A program made the translations under genes and the position numbers. A DNA stretch of 64,000 nt from Anthopleura xanthogrammica (Eukaryota > Cnidaria > Anthozoa > Actiniaria > Actiniidae): the NCBI GenBank assembly GCA_964019055.1, contig OZ025217.1, positions 6,500,557 through 6,564,556 of the forward strand, written 5' to 3'. Shown piece by piece: positions 23,743 to 34,894 of this stretch (the first letter of the stretch is position 1; every line of letters starts with the position of its first letter). Below the pieces are notes generated by a model. The model worked only from the letters and a program-made list of their open reading frames with translations, did no database searches and had not been told where the DNA came from.

Positions 23743-25788
23743 GCGTAAGGAATCGGTTTCCCATCATGCTTTGTGCTCGAAATTCGTGATCTTGCACATT
23801 GATTGGCTAATTTTATCAAATATCCTACGCCCTACGATAGTTTATTGGGCCAAAAATGGGGCTGATAATTATCCATCTCCTTACCAGCCTAAAGGAGCTT
23901 CGAAAAATGTTATTATGTGGCCGAATAAAGACTTACTTGCCAGCAACTTCAAACGTGTTTAAACCGGCCGTTGAAATTTGTTGCGGATGAAGCCGGCGAG
24001 TAGATATCCTGATTTTACTTCTGCTGGCAACAGGTGCACCTTGCATACCTTGTACCCGTGGCCGTATCAATTCTGCGCTAAATCAATTATGCACTAGGTA
24101 TAGTCAATTGAAAACTGCATCGCCCGGGACAGCGGGGAGGGGGATTTCATATTCATGTAGTCGGTTAAATTTAGCACTTTTCCCCCGGCCCTAGAAAAAA
24201 TGTGAGAATTAGTAATAAAACCCCAGTCACAAAGTCGATCCCCGCGGATATTTTTGCACCAGGTTCTGACATAATTCTGATTTTAGAATTTTAGTCTTGT
24301 AAGTACAAAAAAGATCTAGTGATCCGGTTTAAATCCGTGCCCACCTCACGTTTCAAACAGCTAGCCTTCTTTCTTGGCAACGTGGCTTCCCCAATTTTTT
24401 ACATGAGCAGATGATAGCCATAACCCTAACCAGTCCTCAAACTTAACTAACGTTGGAAATCCCGGCATAGACGTCCCGAAGTACGGGTTCAATTCCCCGG
24501 CATCATCCGTCTTCATTCACACTGTTAAATACGCGCTAAATCTCGGATGTCACCGCAATAATTCCCCGCCCTGTCCCTATCATTAATTATCAAAATATTT
24601 CGGAAGAAAATCAATGGTCTATGAAGGGAGCCCAATGGATTACTTCAACGATACGGCGGCCATCTTGGTAGGCGGCAAATATTCAAAACTTTGTTACAGT
24701 AATAGTGTCGATTAACATTAACATTTCACTATAAAACTCTTTGACAAGAGGTGAATAAAGAAGATGGACGTGAAAAAAAGACAAATAAACGAAAGTCTAA
24801 TATATTATCCGACCTTTTTGTTTTGTGTTGCCCCCTGGACGCCCCATAATGCCTTGCGATTCAAGATATAAAAGGAATGACTGATACAACGTAGAAAAAT
24901 GTAGTGCTTGTCAATTAACCAGGAATATAGGGCCAGAGAAAGCCAGGATTTGTTTTTTCTTCGTCAGATCGTTTGTATATCACCGGCATTTCATACACGG
25001 CCCCTTTCATTAATTCTGATTCAAGATGGCCGCCGTATCGTCGAAGTATTCCATTGGCTAATGGATTAACGCTTCTTTAGTCTTTAGTGTCTGTTAGTTA
25101 TCAGTAACAAATTTTGTAGAGCAAGCATTTTTCCTACTTAAAATGTTTTTGCATTACCATCTCATTAGCATGCATTTAAATCGATTTTCGATTGAGATAC
25201 TTTCAATTAAAGACTGCATGACATCAAAATAGAATACCATATCTTCAGTAATGTCTGGCGAAAAGTTTTGAAAGGAATTTTTTAGCAGTTTCAAGATACT
25301 GAAATTTTAAAGAAGAAGAAAAAGAATTCGCAAAAAAATATAGAATCACGGCTTTTAAAAAATCATGAATCAAAAGTGATTGATTTAAAAACCCAGGGAT
25401 TGGTAAAAAAAAGTAGGATCTACTATACTAATTACGAAAATATACCTCGTTCTGATGGGAGTGAAAACTTGCAATAAAAAGCTGTTATGCGATTGAAGAA
25501 TTTTAATTTTAGTGCATGGGAAGGGGTCTAGATCTATACTCCACAAATGTACTAAAATACAATGTAATTAGCCTTCCACGACAGGAGTCAATGGGTCTAG
25601 TAAATAAACAGGTGAATAAAGCGATGGGCTATGATGTTGTAATCAAATAATGCCTACACGAATCACGCTTTCAATAATAAGCTAGACCGCATTAATATTG
25701 AACTAACTAAAAATCGACAGTACGTATTGCGTCGAGTAATTAACACTAAGCTCTGACAGTAGAGTTAAACTCCCTCATCATGCATGCA
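23743..25788. other. Spacer between ZFR and the secreted-protein array
   Basis: No gene is supported. It contains the TIR element at 24632-25057 and otherwise unremarkable AT-rich sequence. Any promoter of array gene A should lie near its right end. Confidence 0.4.
24632..25057. mobile_element. TIR element, about 0.43 kb
   Basis: CCAATGGATTACTTCAACGA at the left is mirrored by TCGTCGAAGTATTCCATTGG at the right; the arms continue through TACGGCGGCCATCTTG and total about 36 bp. No coding capacity. Confidence 0.8.
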
Positions 25789-28700
25789 ATGAAACTACTC
25801 GACAAAACTCCGAGTACGTTTGAAGCTGTATTGACCATCCTATTGACAATAAGAATTGCTTCTACAAGAGGTAAGATACACAAGACACTTTACTAAAAGT
25901 TCCTGTTTTGTTACGTTGCATGCATGTGAACCACCCTAGCGCTACCAATCTGATAAAGAAACTCCTAAAGTTTATCAACTGAAGCTTTAATAACGCGCAG
26001 ACCTTTACAGAGATTTCTGAACTGACAAATGATAATGTTTCTAAGACTTTTTCTATTTTCCACTAACACTGATATAAAAGTGATATCATGTAACGGGAAC
26101 AAAGATGAAGCTAAAATATGTGTGGAGGTTGCATAAGAGAAAATTAAACCAAAAGGGTTAAACATGTTACCATTGTACTCAAAGGGATTATTTGATAGTA
26201 TGCGATATAGATATGTGAAGCTAGTTGGTTGAGGGCAACTTGATTTCAACATACGGCCGGGTTTTTTTATGTTTTTACAAAAGTTTAGACTTTCGGGACT
26301 GATTGAGACCGAATGCCAATATGGCCGCCATTGACTTTCAGAAATAAAAACCTAATCTTACAAAATAAACACCACCATCAGAAAGAACGAGCAGAAATAT
26401 GTATTTTGGAAAGTTTTATTGCTATGAATAGGATTCAAGTGAAGCTATTTGGAATCAAAATTACAGAGATTTGTATGTGTTCAGTGATCTGTTTCCTTGC
26501 TAGCCTCCTTGTGGTGTTTTTCACATTTCAAAACTCTCATAACTTCTCAACAATTTAATATTTTTGTCTCAAACTTTCTAACTTTGTTGGTTTCATTCTA
26601 ATTTATAATTTTAATGTAGTGGTCATGATCAACTAAAATATGAATTTTAAAAATTATGATAATGAAGTGGCGGCCATATTGACATTCGGTCAATTTTCTA
26701 AGATCTTGTTCAGCTGCGGGAATAAAGACCACTTAATTAGTTGCACGTGACGTCAAAGCAGCTCAATATTTGGAGAACAAAAGAAAAGAATTTCAATCAA
26801 AACTAATTTCTTTTTATTTTATTTTATTTTTAGTAAAGTTTAGACTTTACTTTATGCCGAGGCCTGATTTAGTCCATTGGAAATCTTGCCCATCTTCCGG
26901 GTTGCATCATATTTACACTGTTTCTTTTTTCCTTAAATGAGAATAAAAATAAGTCGACTTAAGCTTTTCATTTTGATCGTGATCGACTTGCAGAGCGCAT
27001 TTGAACAATGAAAACGGTATGGCCCTGCAGAGTGTCCCAATGACTAGTCAGGAATTTCCTAAGGGAGACTCTTCTCGCTGGGAAGTTTCTTTTATGCATG
27101 CTACAACCAAAACAAAAACAAAGCCAAACGGCTCTCAGAATACGATTTCGGAATTTTATATCGAGTGCGCAGCGCAAATGAATCAAACATAAAATAAAAT
27201 GTCATTTCCCAAAAGACGTTTCGTTCTCAGCTTCTATGTTCTATTTTTTGAACCCGACAATGATTTTGAAATTGAGAGTATATTTAGTGAAGATAAATAT
27301 TTAAGCCTTTGTCCCTGTCGTCTCTGTCATCTGTCTTCTGTCCCTGTCCCTCTCTCTATCGTCACTGTCCTTATCGTCTCTGTCCCAGCTGTCCCTGTCT
27401 CTGTCTATAAGATATAGTATCCCACTGATTATGATCTCGTTATCAACACTGACCTCAACTCTAGAATTTCTCTGTACGTTCACTTTGTTACACAGGTGAC
27501 GGTGGCTGTAAGATACTGGACTTTCTTGCTTGTGAGAAAAACAAAACCCTCGCTCATCACGTGATCAAGACTTTCAGAATCTTAGCACCCGGATTAGAGG
27601 ATTGTCAGCACAAATGTTATCTGCAAGACAACTGTGTGTCGTACAACTTGGGTCCAGTGGAAGGGATGGTAACATCATGTGAACTGAATGACGCTGATCA
27701 TTGGATGTGGCCGCAACACGTGGTACCAAAAGAGGGTTTTGAATACTGTCCTATCAAGGTGAGTACCAATAATACCTTAATTGTGAACTTTATCAGGTAA
27801 TATTTTTCTTCGATATTTATTTTTTCCTTCTTCTCCTTAGAACCATTGCTCTTCCAGTCCTTGTCCATCCAACAAGTTATGTATTCCTGACTTTTCATGG
27901 GACAGCTTTACCTGTGTTGGTGAGTTTTCTCTGAAGAAGATAAGAGGTTTCGAAATCATTCATCCAATTGCAAACATCATTATTATCATTTTCCCATTTC
28001 TAGATGGCGTTTGGACACAGTGGACGTCATGGACTGCCTGTCATCTTCCAGATTGTCCCAGAACTCGTACACGAAACTGTACCAGCCCTGCAGCACCTCA
28101 GAATATCGGTACCAACTGCTACGGGCAAGCGTTAGATACCAAAGGATGCCAAATACCACCGATAGATAGAACGGGTAGGAACGATCAAAATTCCGGTTTT
28201 ACTGATTTCGAATTTCGAAATTCAAAACCTCAAAAATGTACGGATCTATTACATATGTTCTTTTTATGTCGTCAATAGGATGTGAAAATGCACTGGGTAT
28301 GGAAGATCGAACCATCCTTGATTCTCAGATCAATGCCTCATCTATGTACGACAACCATCAAAAATATGCACCACAGAAAGCCCGATTGAATAACCAGCCT
28401 GTCCCTGGTGTTACCATAGGTGCGTGGGCTGCAGCTGGATCTCTAAGGGGCGAGTACATACAGATTGACCTTAGTAGAGTCAAGATGGTTACTAGAATTG
28501 CAACACAAGGAAGACACGTATATCCGCAATGGATAACCAAGTACAGTGTGTCCTACAGCAATGACACAAGCGGCTGGACAAACTACCAAGGAGACTGTGT
28601 TAAGGTTAGAAACAGTTTCTCGGAGAATTGATTTGCTTCGATTGTTTCCCTTTTGTTTGTTTTCTTGATAGTGAATTTCGCAAATTTGTTATTGTTATTC

Positions 28701-29036
28701 GTGTTATACTATGAGAATGGAGCTATGAACAGAAAACTGGTTTATCTGTCTCAAAATAAAATAAGAAATTTATTTTTCCTATAAAGTAGAATTTCAGAGC
28801 ACGCGCGCAAATAAAAGCATTTTGACCAATCACAGCGTAATTATAACTCAGTCTTTATATAAAACACATTTTATCATCTTTGAATTTAGAAATTTCCTGG
28901 AAACTCTGATAAAGACACAGTAGTGACCAACAAGCTCGAGATACCGATCATTGCTCGATACATTCGTGTTATTGTACAGGAGTGGAATAACCATCCTTCA
29001 TTGAGAATGGAACTGTATGGCTGTACCCCACCATGA
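25789..29036 (+). CDS. Array gene A: secreted PAN / EGF-like / TSP1 / F5/8C protein
   Basis: Six exons: 25789-25870 (signal peptide, MKLLDKTPSTFEAVLTILL), 27496-27758 (PAN/apple), 27841-27919 (truncated EGF-like), 28004-28174 (TSP1), 28279-28604 and 28890-29036 (F5/8C). They total 1068 nt, 355 aa, ending TGA. The PAN exon holds CQHKCYLQDNCVSYNLG and EGFEYCPIK; the EGF-like exon has four cysteines (NHCSSSPC...KLC...FTC) and lacks the last pair of a full EGF; TSP1 begins DGVWTQWTSW with the CPRTRTRNC motif; F5/8C has GMEDRTILDSQ, GEYIQIDL, YSVSYSND and ELYGC. An in-frame ATG at 25780 would add three residues. The second half of TSP1 (CYGQALDTKGCQIPP) and the donor GTAGGA differ from all other copies. 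Binding of sugars, lipids or matrix is usual for F5/8C domains; the target here is unknown. Confidence 0.88.
25871..27495 (+). other. Intron 1 of array gene A
   Basis: It contains the TIR element at 26302-26696. From about 27300 the sequence is a CTGTCCCTGT-rich stretch that is shared with intron 1 of gene B (32845-33046) but not with the other copies. Confidence 0.6.
26302..26696. mobile_element. TIR element in intron 1 of gene A
   Basis: ATTGAGACCGAATGCCAATA and the continuation TGGCCGCCAT are mirrored by GTGGCGGCCATATTGACATT and CGGTCAATT at the right. About 395 bp with no coding capacity. Confidence 0.7.
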
Positions 29037-29548
29037 AGCACAAACAAACACCAAGAAATGCCTTGTTTTACAGCCACAATTAGAACCTTGTCTTCACAGA
29101 TTTCCTGATGTCAGCCATCATTTATGGAGCTGTATGGCTGTACCCTACCATAAAGCACAAACAAACATCAAGAAATGCCTGGTTTTACAGCCACAATTAG
29201 AACCTTCTCTTCACAGATCACCTGATGTCAACCATCATTTATGGAGCTCTATGGCTGTACCCCACCATGAAGCACAAACAAACATCAAGAAATGCCTTGT
29301 TTTACGGCCACAATTAGAACCTTGTCTTCACAGATCACCTGATGTCAGCCATCATTTATGGAGCTGTATGGCTGTACCCTACCATGAAGCACAAACAAAC
29401 ACCAAGAAATGTCTTGTTTTACATCCACAATTAAAAACTTGTCTTCACACATCACCTGCGGTCAGCCATCATTTATGGAGCTGTATGGCTGTACCCTACC
29501 ATGAAGCACAAACAAACACCAAGAAATGCCTTGTTTTTCCCAAAAAGA
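29009..29548 (+). repeat. 117-bp minisatellite at the 3' end of gene A
   Basis: About 4.6 units start at 29009. Each unit begins with the last coding bases of the gene (CTGTATGGCTGTACCC(C/T)ACCATGA or a close variant) and continues with GCACAAACAAACA and TTAGAACCTTGTCTTCACAG. The unit length is a multiple of three, so one plus-strand frame stays open for 180 codons; I treat that as a by-product. Confidence 0.9.
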
Positions 29549-30860
29549 ATATGAAATGAACACTATGGAAATAGAGTTTCCCGGATTTTTGCTATATAGA
29601 ATAGAGCTGAAGATTTTTCTTGCATCTCTCACTCATTGTGAAACTGGCCTATCTCGGAACTGTTGGTCAATTGGCCAACATTTCCCTATTACCAGAGAAA
29701 AAGGCGTACTGCATGTACACAGCGACTATTGCCACAAATATGATTATTAGTGCCTTTTCAAGAGATTACAACCTTCAAACTGAATGATTTTTTGTAGCAT
29801 TCATAAGCAAAAGAAATTTAAAAAACTAAGACCACATCCAAAGCTATCCTGTATTACAAGAAGGCTGTAATTGATGTTTCATAAATTTTCCTAGATTAAG
29901 AGAACTACAAATACCACGGTAAGGTTTGTCATATATGTCAATTAGTTAGAGTGCAATTCAAATTGAGAACTAAGCTGGAAAGCTTATTAAGCACTCTTCA
30001 TCTAGTTTAATGAAAGACAGGGATGTTGCAAAATTTCTTACAGAAGTTTCGGATTTTTCAGTTAAAGATCCCAAGTTAAATTTACTGGCTACACAATAAT
30101 TTATTTCATTTTTTTTATTTATATATGTTATTTTTATTAGTTTCAAAGGAAACCTACTTGCATGTAAACTATTCAACAATCTTAACATCAATAATAAAAA
30201 CGTTTTTCACCATTCATTTTGTTTAGTAATTTCAACTTCAAACCGGCGTCGAGAACTCTTTCCAAGTCCACAAAATTTCCACTGGATGAATGACACTTTC
30301 GCATACCCATAATCCCTTTCGGTCTTGTAGTGAAGGCTGATGTTGAAAATACCTCGTTTAATTACCTATATCAAATTAAATTATATCAAAATATAAAATG
30401 AAAAAGTTAAAAACAGAAAGAGACAAAACTGATATTGAAGACGTTTTTAAAAAGTAAAATTGAAACGCATCTTCGTGAGCCAATACATTTTGTGTAACAC
30501 CAAAACTCTTGATGTTCTAAACGATTAAATTTAACTCAGAATGTACGGATATTCAGTATTAGTGTAAATTCGATTGAAGAGTTAATTTTGGGAGATTTTC
30601 CCCGATTAAATGCAAAGCATTATATGGGGTATGGAGAGTAGAGAATAGATACATTCTAGATATGGAAAAACATATCAGACGAAGTGAAGAGATTTTGATA
30701 GACCACAAATGACACGGCTTCTTGCTCAATCCCTTGTCTAAAAGATCTCCTCATTTTCCACATTATCGTTTCACTGGAAACAGCTGTCATTCTTACTGCG
30801 CATGCCTGGTATTTTGCAGAGTAGTGTCGGGAGTGTTACATTACATAACTCTTGTCCTTT
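29549..30860 (+). other. A-B spacer, duplicated as the D-E spacer
   Basis: No supported gene. The block is nearly identical to 51030-52390 in the D-E spacer, apart from short indels. Small open frames shared by both copies follow from the duplication. Confidence 0.7.
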
Positions 30861-30871
30861 AGCAACAACAG

Positions 30872-30877
30872 TATAAA
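30872..30877 (+). promoter_or_regulatory. TATA-like box for first exon 1a of gene B
   Basis: TATAAA lies about 150 bp upstream of the MKLL-type start codon. The same sequence and spacing occur in gene E. Confidence 0.35.
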
Positions 30878-31025
30878 TCATGTAAACCAATGAACACGTG
30901 GTCTGTGAAATGGGACCTCATTGGTTCAAACTCAATGGATCTCTTTCGTGTTAGTGTTAGTCAAGGATATTTGACAGTCTGTGACATATCAGGGGAATCA
31001 AGCAAGAAAACGTTCAGTGTGCATC

Positions 31026-34000
31026 ATGAAGCTACTCGACAAAACAACAGTCTTTCAAGCTATCCTGATGATACTATGGACAATTACCTCTGTGAAAGGT
31101 AAGAATGTCAAACATCTGCATCTGCAAATATCTGCATTTTGACCAGCTTGGAGAATGTTGAAGGTTGTCTGTGTATCTTGTTTTCTGGTTTCATGTTGTA
31201 GAATTATTCAGATATTTTGACATGATTTGACTTAAGAATCACTAGTTACCCCCCAGTCAACCATTGGTTGACCCCAGTCAAATTCAGAAAAGTCACGTGA
31301 TTGTTCAAAACATTGATTAAGAGCTGAGCATAAATATTTATTACCAAAAATTGAAAGACTTGAATACAGCTTGCCGTAAGTAGCCCTAAACTTATCACAT
31401 CATGAATCAACTCCACAAAACGCCATATATTTTGGAAACTGTCTTGACAATCCTATTGACAGTTATTTCTGTAAAAGGTAAGTAAGATACAACACATTTT
31501 ACGGTTCCCCTTTTGCAGCTTTAACCACAAATAGGAAAAATTCACCGCCCAATCTCGAAGTTGACAAACTAGTTTGTACGTACAGCTGCCGTTGAGCTTC
31601 AGTTTTACACACTCATTTTTATTCTTATCAACCACTTCCTTTTCCTTTTCTATTCAGCATTTTCTATATATCTTTAGTTTTATTTGATTTCATGTTTCCT
31701 ATTTTCTTCATCAATGTTTATTTCGTAGTGCGTTTCTTCCTCAGTTTGCATTTTTTTCTCTATAGCAGGAAAAATAACTGACAAAAAAAATTCACATTTC
31801 TGAAATTCATTCAAATTATTTCACCCTACAGTTTTTTTTAAACTTTTTCTCCGTTTTGGAATTTTAAGTAGAATGAGTAGATGTTTATTCAGTCTCGAAG
31901 ATCACAATCTCACTAGTTTCTAAAGCGCGTACAGCTGTCATATTCATGCCCTCAATTCTCTTATATATCCACCATTTTTTTCATGTTTTTCCTCTTTCTT
32001 CAACATCAGTTAAGCATTTTGGTTTTTTGTGTATTTATTTATTTCCTGACAGACCGCAATTTGTTCTCCTTATGGAAAAAAATTAATAACTGAATAAATC
32101 TGAACTCAAAATTTTGAAATTTAATCAAACTATTTTTCCCTACAATGGCTACTATTTATACTGAAAAAGAAGAAGACATTCTTTTTTTGTTCTTCAACTT
32201 CTTAACTGTTTTGTGTACTTGGCGGTAGGTGGTTCTTCATTCTTTATGTAACATATATATCATCGGTCGATCTGTCAGATTAGCATTTACAAAGGAAGCC
32301 AACCAATGTAAAGCCCATACAGATCAAATGCAAATGGCTTATATTTCTTATCAAATGCTTAGGAGTATAATTTCATCAGTGTTCTACGAAAATGTTCAAG
32401 TTCAAGTTCAAGTTCTTTATTACACACATATAAGTATTCAAGAATACAGCGAGTTCAACTGAGAACATTCTATGGTCAATTTGAATACAAATAAGGACCA
32501 TTGTGTAACCGATTTACAGACTTCTCCTGGGTGACAAACAAGTGAATTTGGAGTTACAATACTTAATTTGTTTCCATTTTCTGTTTATTCTTCCAATTTT
32601 TTTTTTTTCGTCTTTTTCTTTGTTTCCCTAAAATATTTTAGACTTGGAGAATTAGAAAGATTTCCCATCTTTTCTTTCATTGTTTCACGCAGCTTCGTAG
32701 TCATCTAACTAGATCCTATTTACACTGTATCTTCGTAGTCATCTAACTAGATCCTATTTACACTGTATCTTCGTAGTCATCTAACTAGATCCTATTTACA
32801 CTGTATCTTCGTAGTCATCTAACTAGATCCTATTTACACTGTGTCTTACTGTGTCGTCTCTGTCACATGTCTTCTGTCCCTATCCCTCTCTCTATCGTTA
32901 CTGTCCTTGCCGTCTCTGTCCCAGCTGTCCCTGTCTCTGTCTGTAAGATATAGTATCCCACTGAATATGATCTCGTTATCAACACTGACCTCAACTCTAA
33001 AATTTCTCTCTACGTTCACTTTAACATTTAACACTTTGTTACACAGGTGACGGTGGCTGTAAGGTACTGGACTTTCTTGTCTGTGAGAAAAACAAAACCC
33101 TTATTAGTCACGTGATCAAGTCTTTCAGAATCTTAGCACCCGGATTAGAGGATTGTCAGCACAAATGTTATCTGCAAGACAACTGTGTGTCGTACAACTT
33201 GGGTCCAGTGAAAGGGATGGTAACATCATGTGAGCTGAATGACGCTGATCATTGGATGTGGCCGCAACACGTGGTACCAAAAGAGGGTTTTGAATACTGT
33301 CCTATCAAGGTGAGTATCATCAATACCTTAAATGTGCATGAATGAAATTCAGACGAGTTAAATACGAGTCCGATCCTGCATGCTGGTTTTTGATTTCGTA
33401 AAAGGTGAATATTCTCCATTGGCTAGGTCATTGTAACGGGAACCAGGTGGTGGGGTGGTGCCGCGACCCGTATTTTCATCGGTACATAACTCCAAACTTA
33501 TTTTATAACTTTTTAAGAGATTTTTATCAATTAATTTCATATATCATATTCATTTTTCTCTACAGAACCATTGCTCTTCCAGTCCTTGTCCATCCAACAA
33601 GTTATGTATTCCTGACTTTTCATGGGACAGCTTTACCTGTGTTGGTGAGTTTTATTTTTAGAGAGGCTTCAAAGGCGGGTACCAGTTTCAGTAAACAATC
33701 TAAAATATTTCATCCAATTGCGGACTGAATTATTCTTTCGTTTCTAGATGGCGTTTGGACACAGTGGACGTCATGGACTGCCTGTCATCTTCCAGATTGT
33801 CCCAGGACTCGTACACGAAACTGTACCAACCCTACAGCACCTCAGAACATCGGTACCAACTGCATCGGGCCAGAAATGGAGAACAAGGAATGTAAAATAC
33901 CAACAGTCAATTCAGCGGGTAAGAAACTAGCCTCAGACTTTAGATCATGATATGAGACTGTTCAAACTATCGACATCTTAGAAAGATTATTACAAATTTT

Positions 34001-34894
34001 ATTATTTATGTGACTAGGATGTGAAAATGCGCTGGGAATGGAAGATCGAACCATCCTTGATTCTCAGATCACTGCCTCTTCAATAGCAGGTAACCTTGCA
34101 GTTCATGCACAACAGGGAGCCCGATTGAATAACCAGCCTGTCCCTGGTGTTACCATTGGTGCGTGGGCTGCAGGTGGGTCTAAAAGGGGCGAGTACATAC
34201 AGGTTGACCTTGGTAAGGTCAAGATGGTTACTAGAATTGCCACACAAGGGAGACCCGCATATCCGCAATGGATGACCGAGTACAGTGTATCCTACAGCAA
34301 CGACACAAGCGACTGGACAAACTACCAAGGAGACTGTGTTAAGGTTAGAAATATTTTAGGGAGGGTATATTATGATTGTATCCTTTTTTTTGTGGATTAT
34401 GCATGAATTTCATTCAAAATCCACGCTATTTCGAAAATTACGCTTCTCATCTTTATGCAGAAACCAAACTTCATAAATTTAAGAAATATGAAACAGTTTT
34501 CAGTTTGGATCTTTACTCACAACAGGCGGGATTGTGAGAGAAGACTAGGAAGACGACCTAAATCAGAACACGAAACTATTTGGTTTCAGCTTCCCAAGTC
34601 AAAATTGAGAAATTCAGAGTACATGCGCAGAAAAATATTGAATAAGTATTTTAGATACTCTTATCTAAAATAATATTTTGACCAAATAACAGCGCAAGTT
34701 AGAACTCAGCCTTTTTATAAAACAAGTTTTATCATCTTTGAATTTAGAAATTTCCTGGAAACTCGGATAGAGACACAGTAGTGACCAACAAGCTCGAGAT
34801 ACCAATCATTGCTCGATACATTCGTGTTATTGTAAAGAAGTGGAGTGGCCATCCTTCAATGAGAATGGAGCTGTATGGCTGTACCCCACCATGA
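31026..34894 (+). CDS. Array gene B: secreted PAN / EGF-like / TSP1 / F5/8C protein
   Basis: Two possible first exons, both ending in phase 1 at a GTAAG donor: 31026-31098 (1a, MKLLDKTTVFQAILMILW) and 31402-31477 (1b, MNQLHKTPYILETVLTILL). Common exons: 33047-33309 (PAN), 33566-33644 (EGF-like), 33748-33918 (TSP1), 34018-34343 and 34748-34894 (F5/8C). The protein would be 352 aa with 1a or 353 aa with 1b. All domains are intact and all intron phases match gene A. Key F5/8C variable parts are SSIAGNLAVHAQQGARL, RPAYPQWMTEY and KKWSGHPSMRM. Unlike the neighbours, the 3' minisatellite is not expanded. Either exon 1a belongs to an alternative promoter, or it is left over from a lost copy. Confidence 0.88.
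31330..31337 (+). promoter_or_regulatory. TATA-like box for first exon 1b of gene B
   Basis: ATAAATAT about 70 bp before the MNQL-type start. The same CATAAATATTTA context precedes the homologous first exons of C (37470), D (46761) and E (53176), so it is conserved within the array. Confidence 0.35.
31478..33046 (+). other. Intron 1 of gene B (shared with E)
   Basis: Nearly identical to intron 1 of gene E (53324-54580) up to the 38-bp repeats at 32692-32843, after which it matches gene A's intron instead. It contains a (GTTCAA)n run near 32394-32413. Confidence 0.7.
32692..32843 (+). repeat. 38-bp tandem repeat, four units
   Basis: Each unit contains CTTCGTAGTCATCTAACTAG and ATCCTATTTACACTGTAT. 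Intron 1 of gene E has only one unit at about 54541-54578, so the expansion is private to gene B. Confidence 0.9.

Noticed and set aside
24470..24510. tRNA-like GGGTTCAATTCCCCGG
   Set aside because: It resembles a T-arm, but no acceptor, D or anticodon arm could be placed around it.
29017..29559. Open frame of 180 codons with MAVPHHEAQTN repeats
   Set aside because: It is the out-of-frame reading of the 117-bp minisatellite; the unit length is a multiple of three, so the frame stays open by default. Similar short frames occur at C and D.
29970..30191. Minus-strand open frame of 73 codons, also at 51440-51661
   Set aside because: Its conservation is explained by the duplicated spacer; several changes are not at third positions and no domain is seen.
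32840..33050. CTCTCTCTATCG / CTGTCCCTGT-rich stretch as a CRISPR-like or regulatory repeat
   Set aside because: Simple pyrimidine-rich intron sequence shared by A and B; no regular repeat-spacer structure, and the window is eukaryotic.
34455..34673. Open frames with RRLGRRPKS in the last introns of B, C and D
   Set aside because: They lie in a conserved intron and are present because the intron was duplicated; the flanking F5/8C exons splice cleanly around them.
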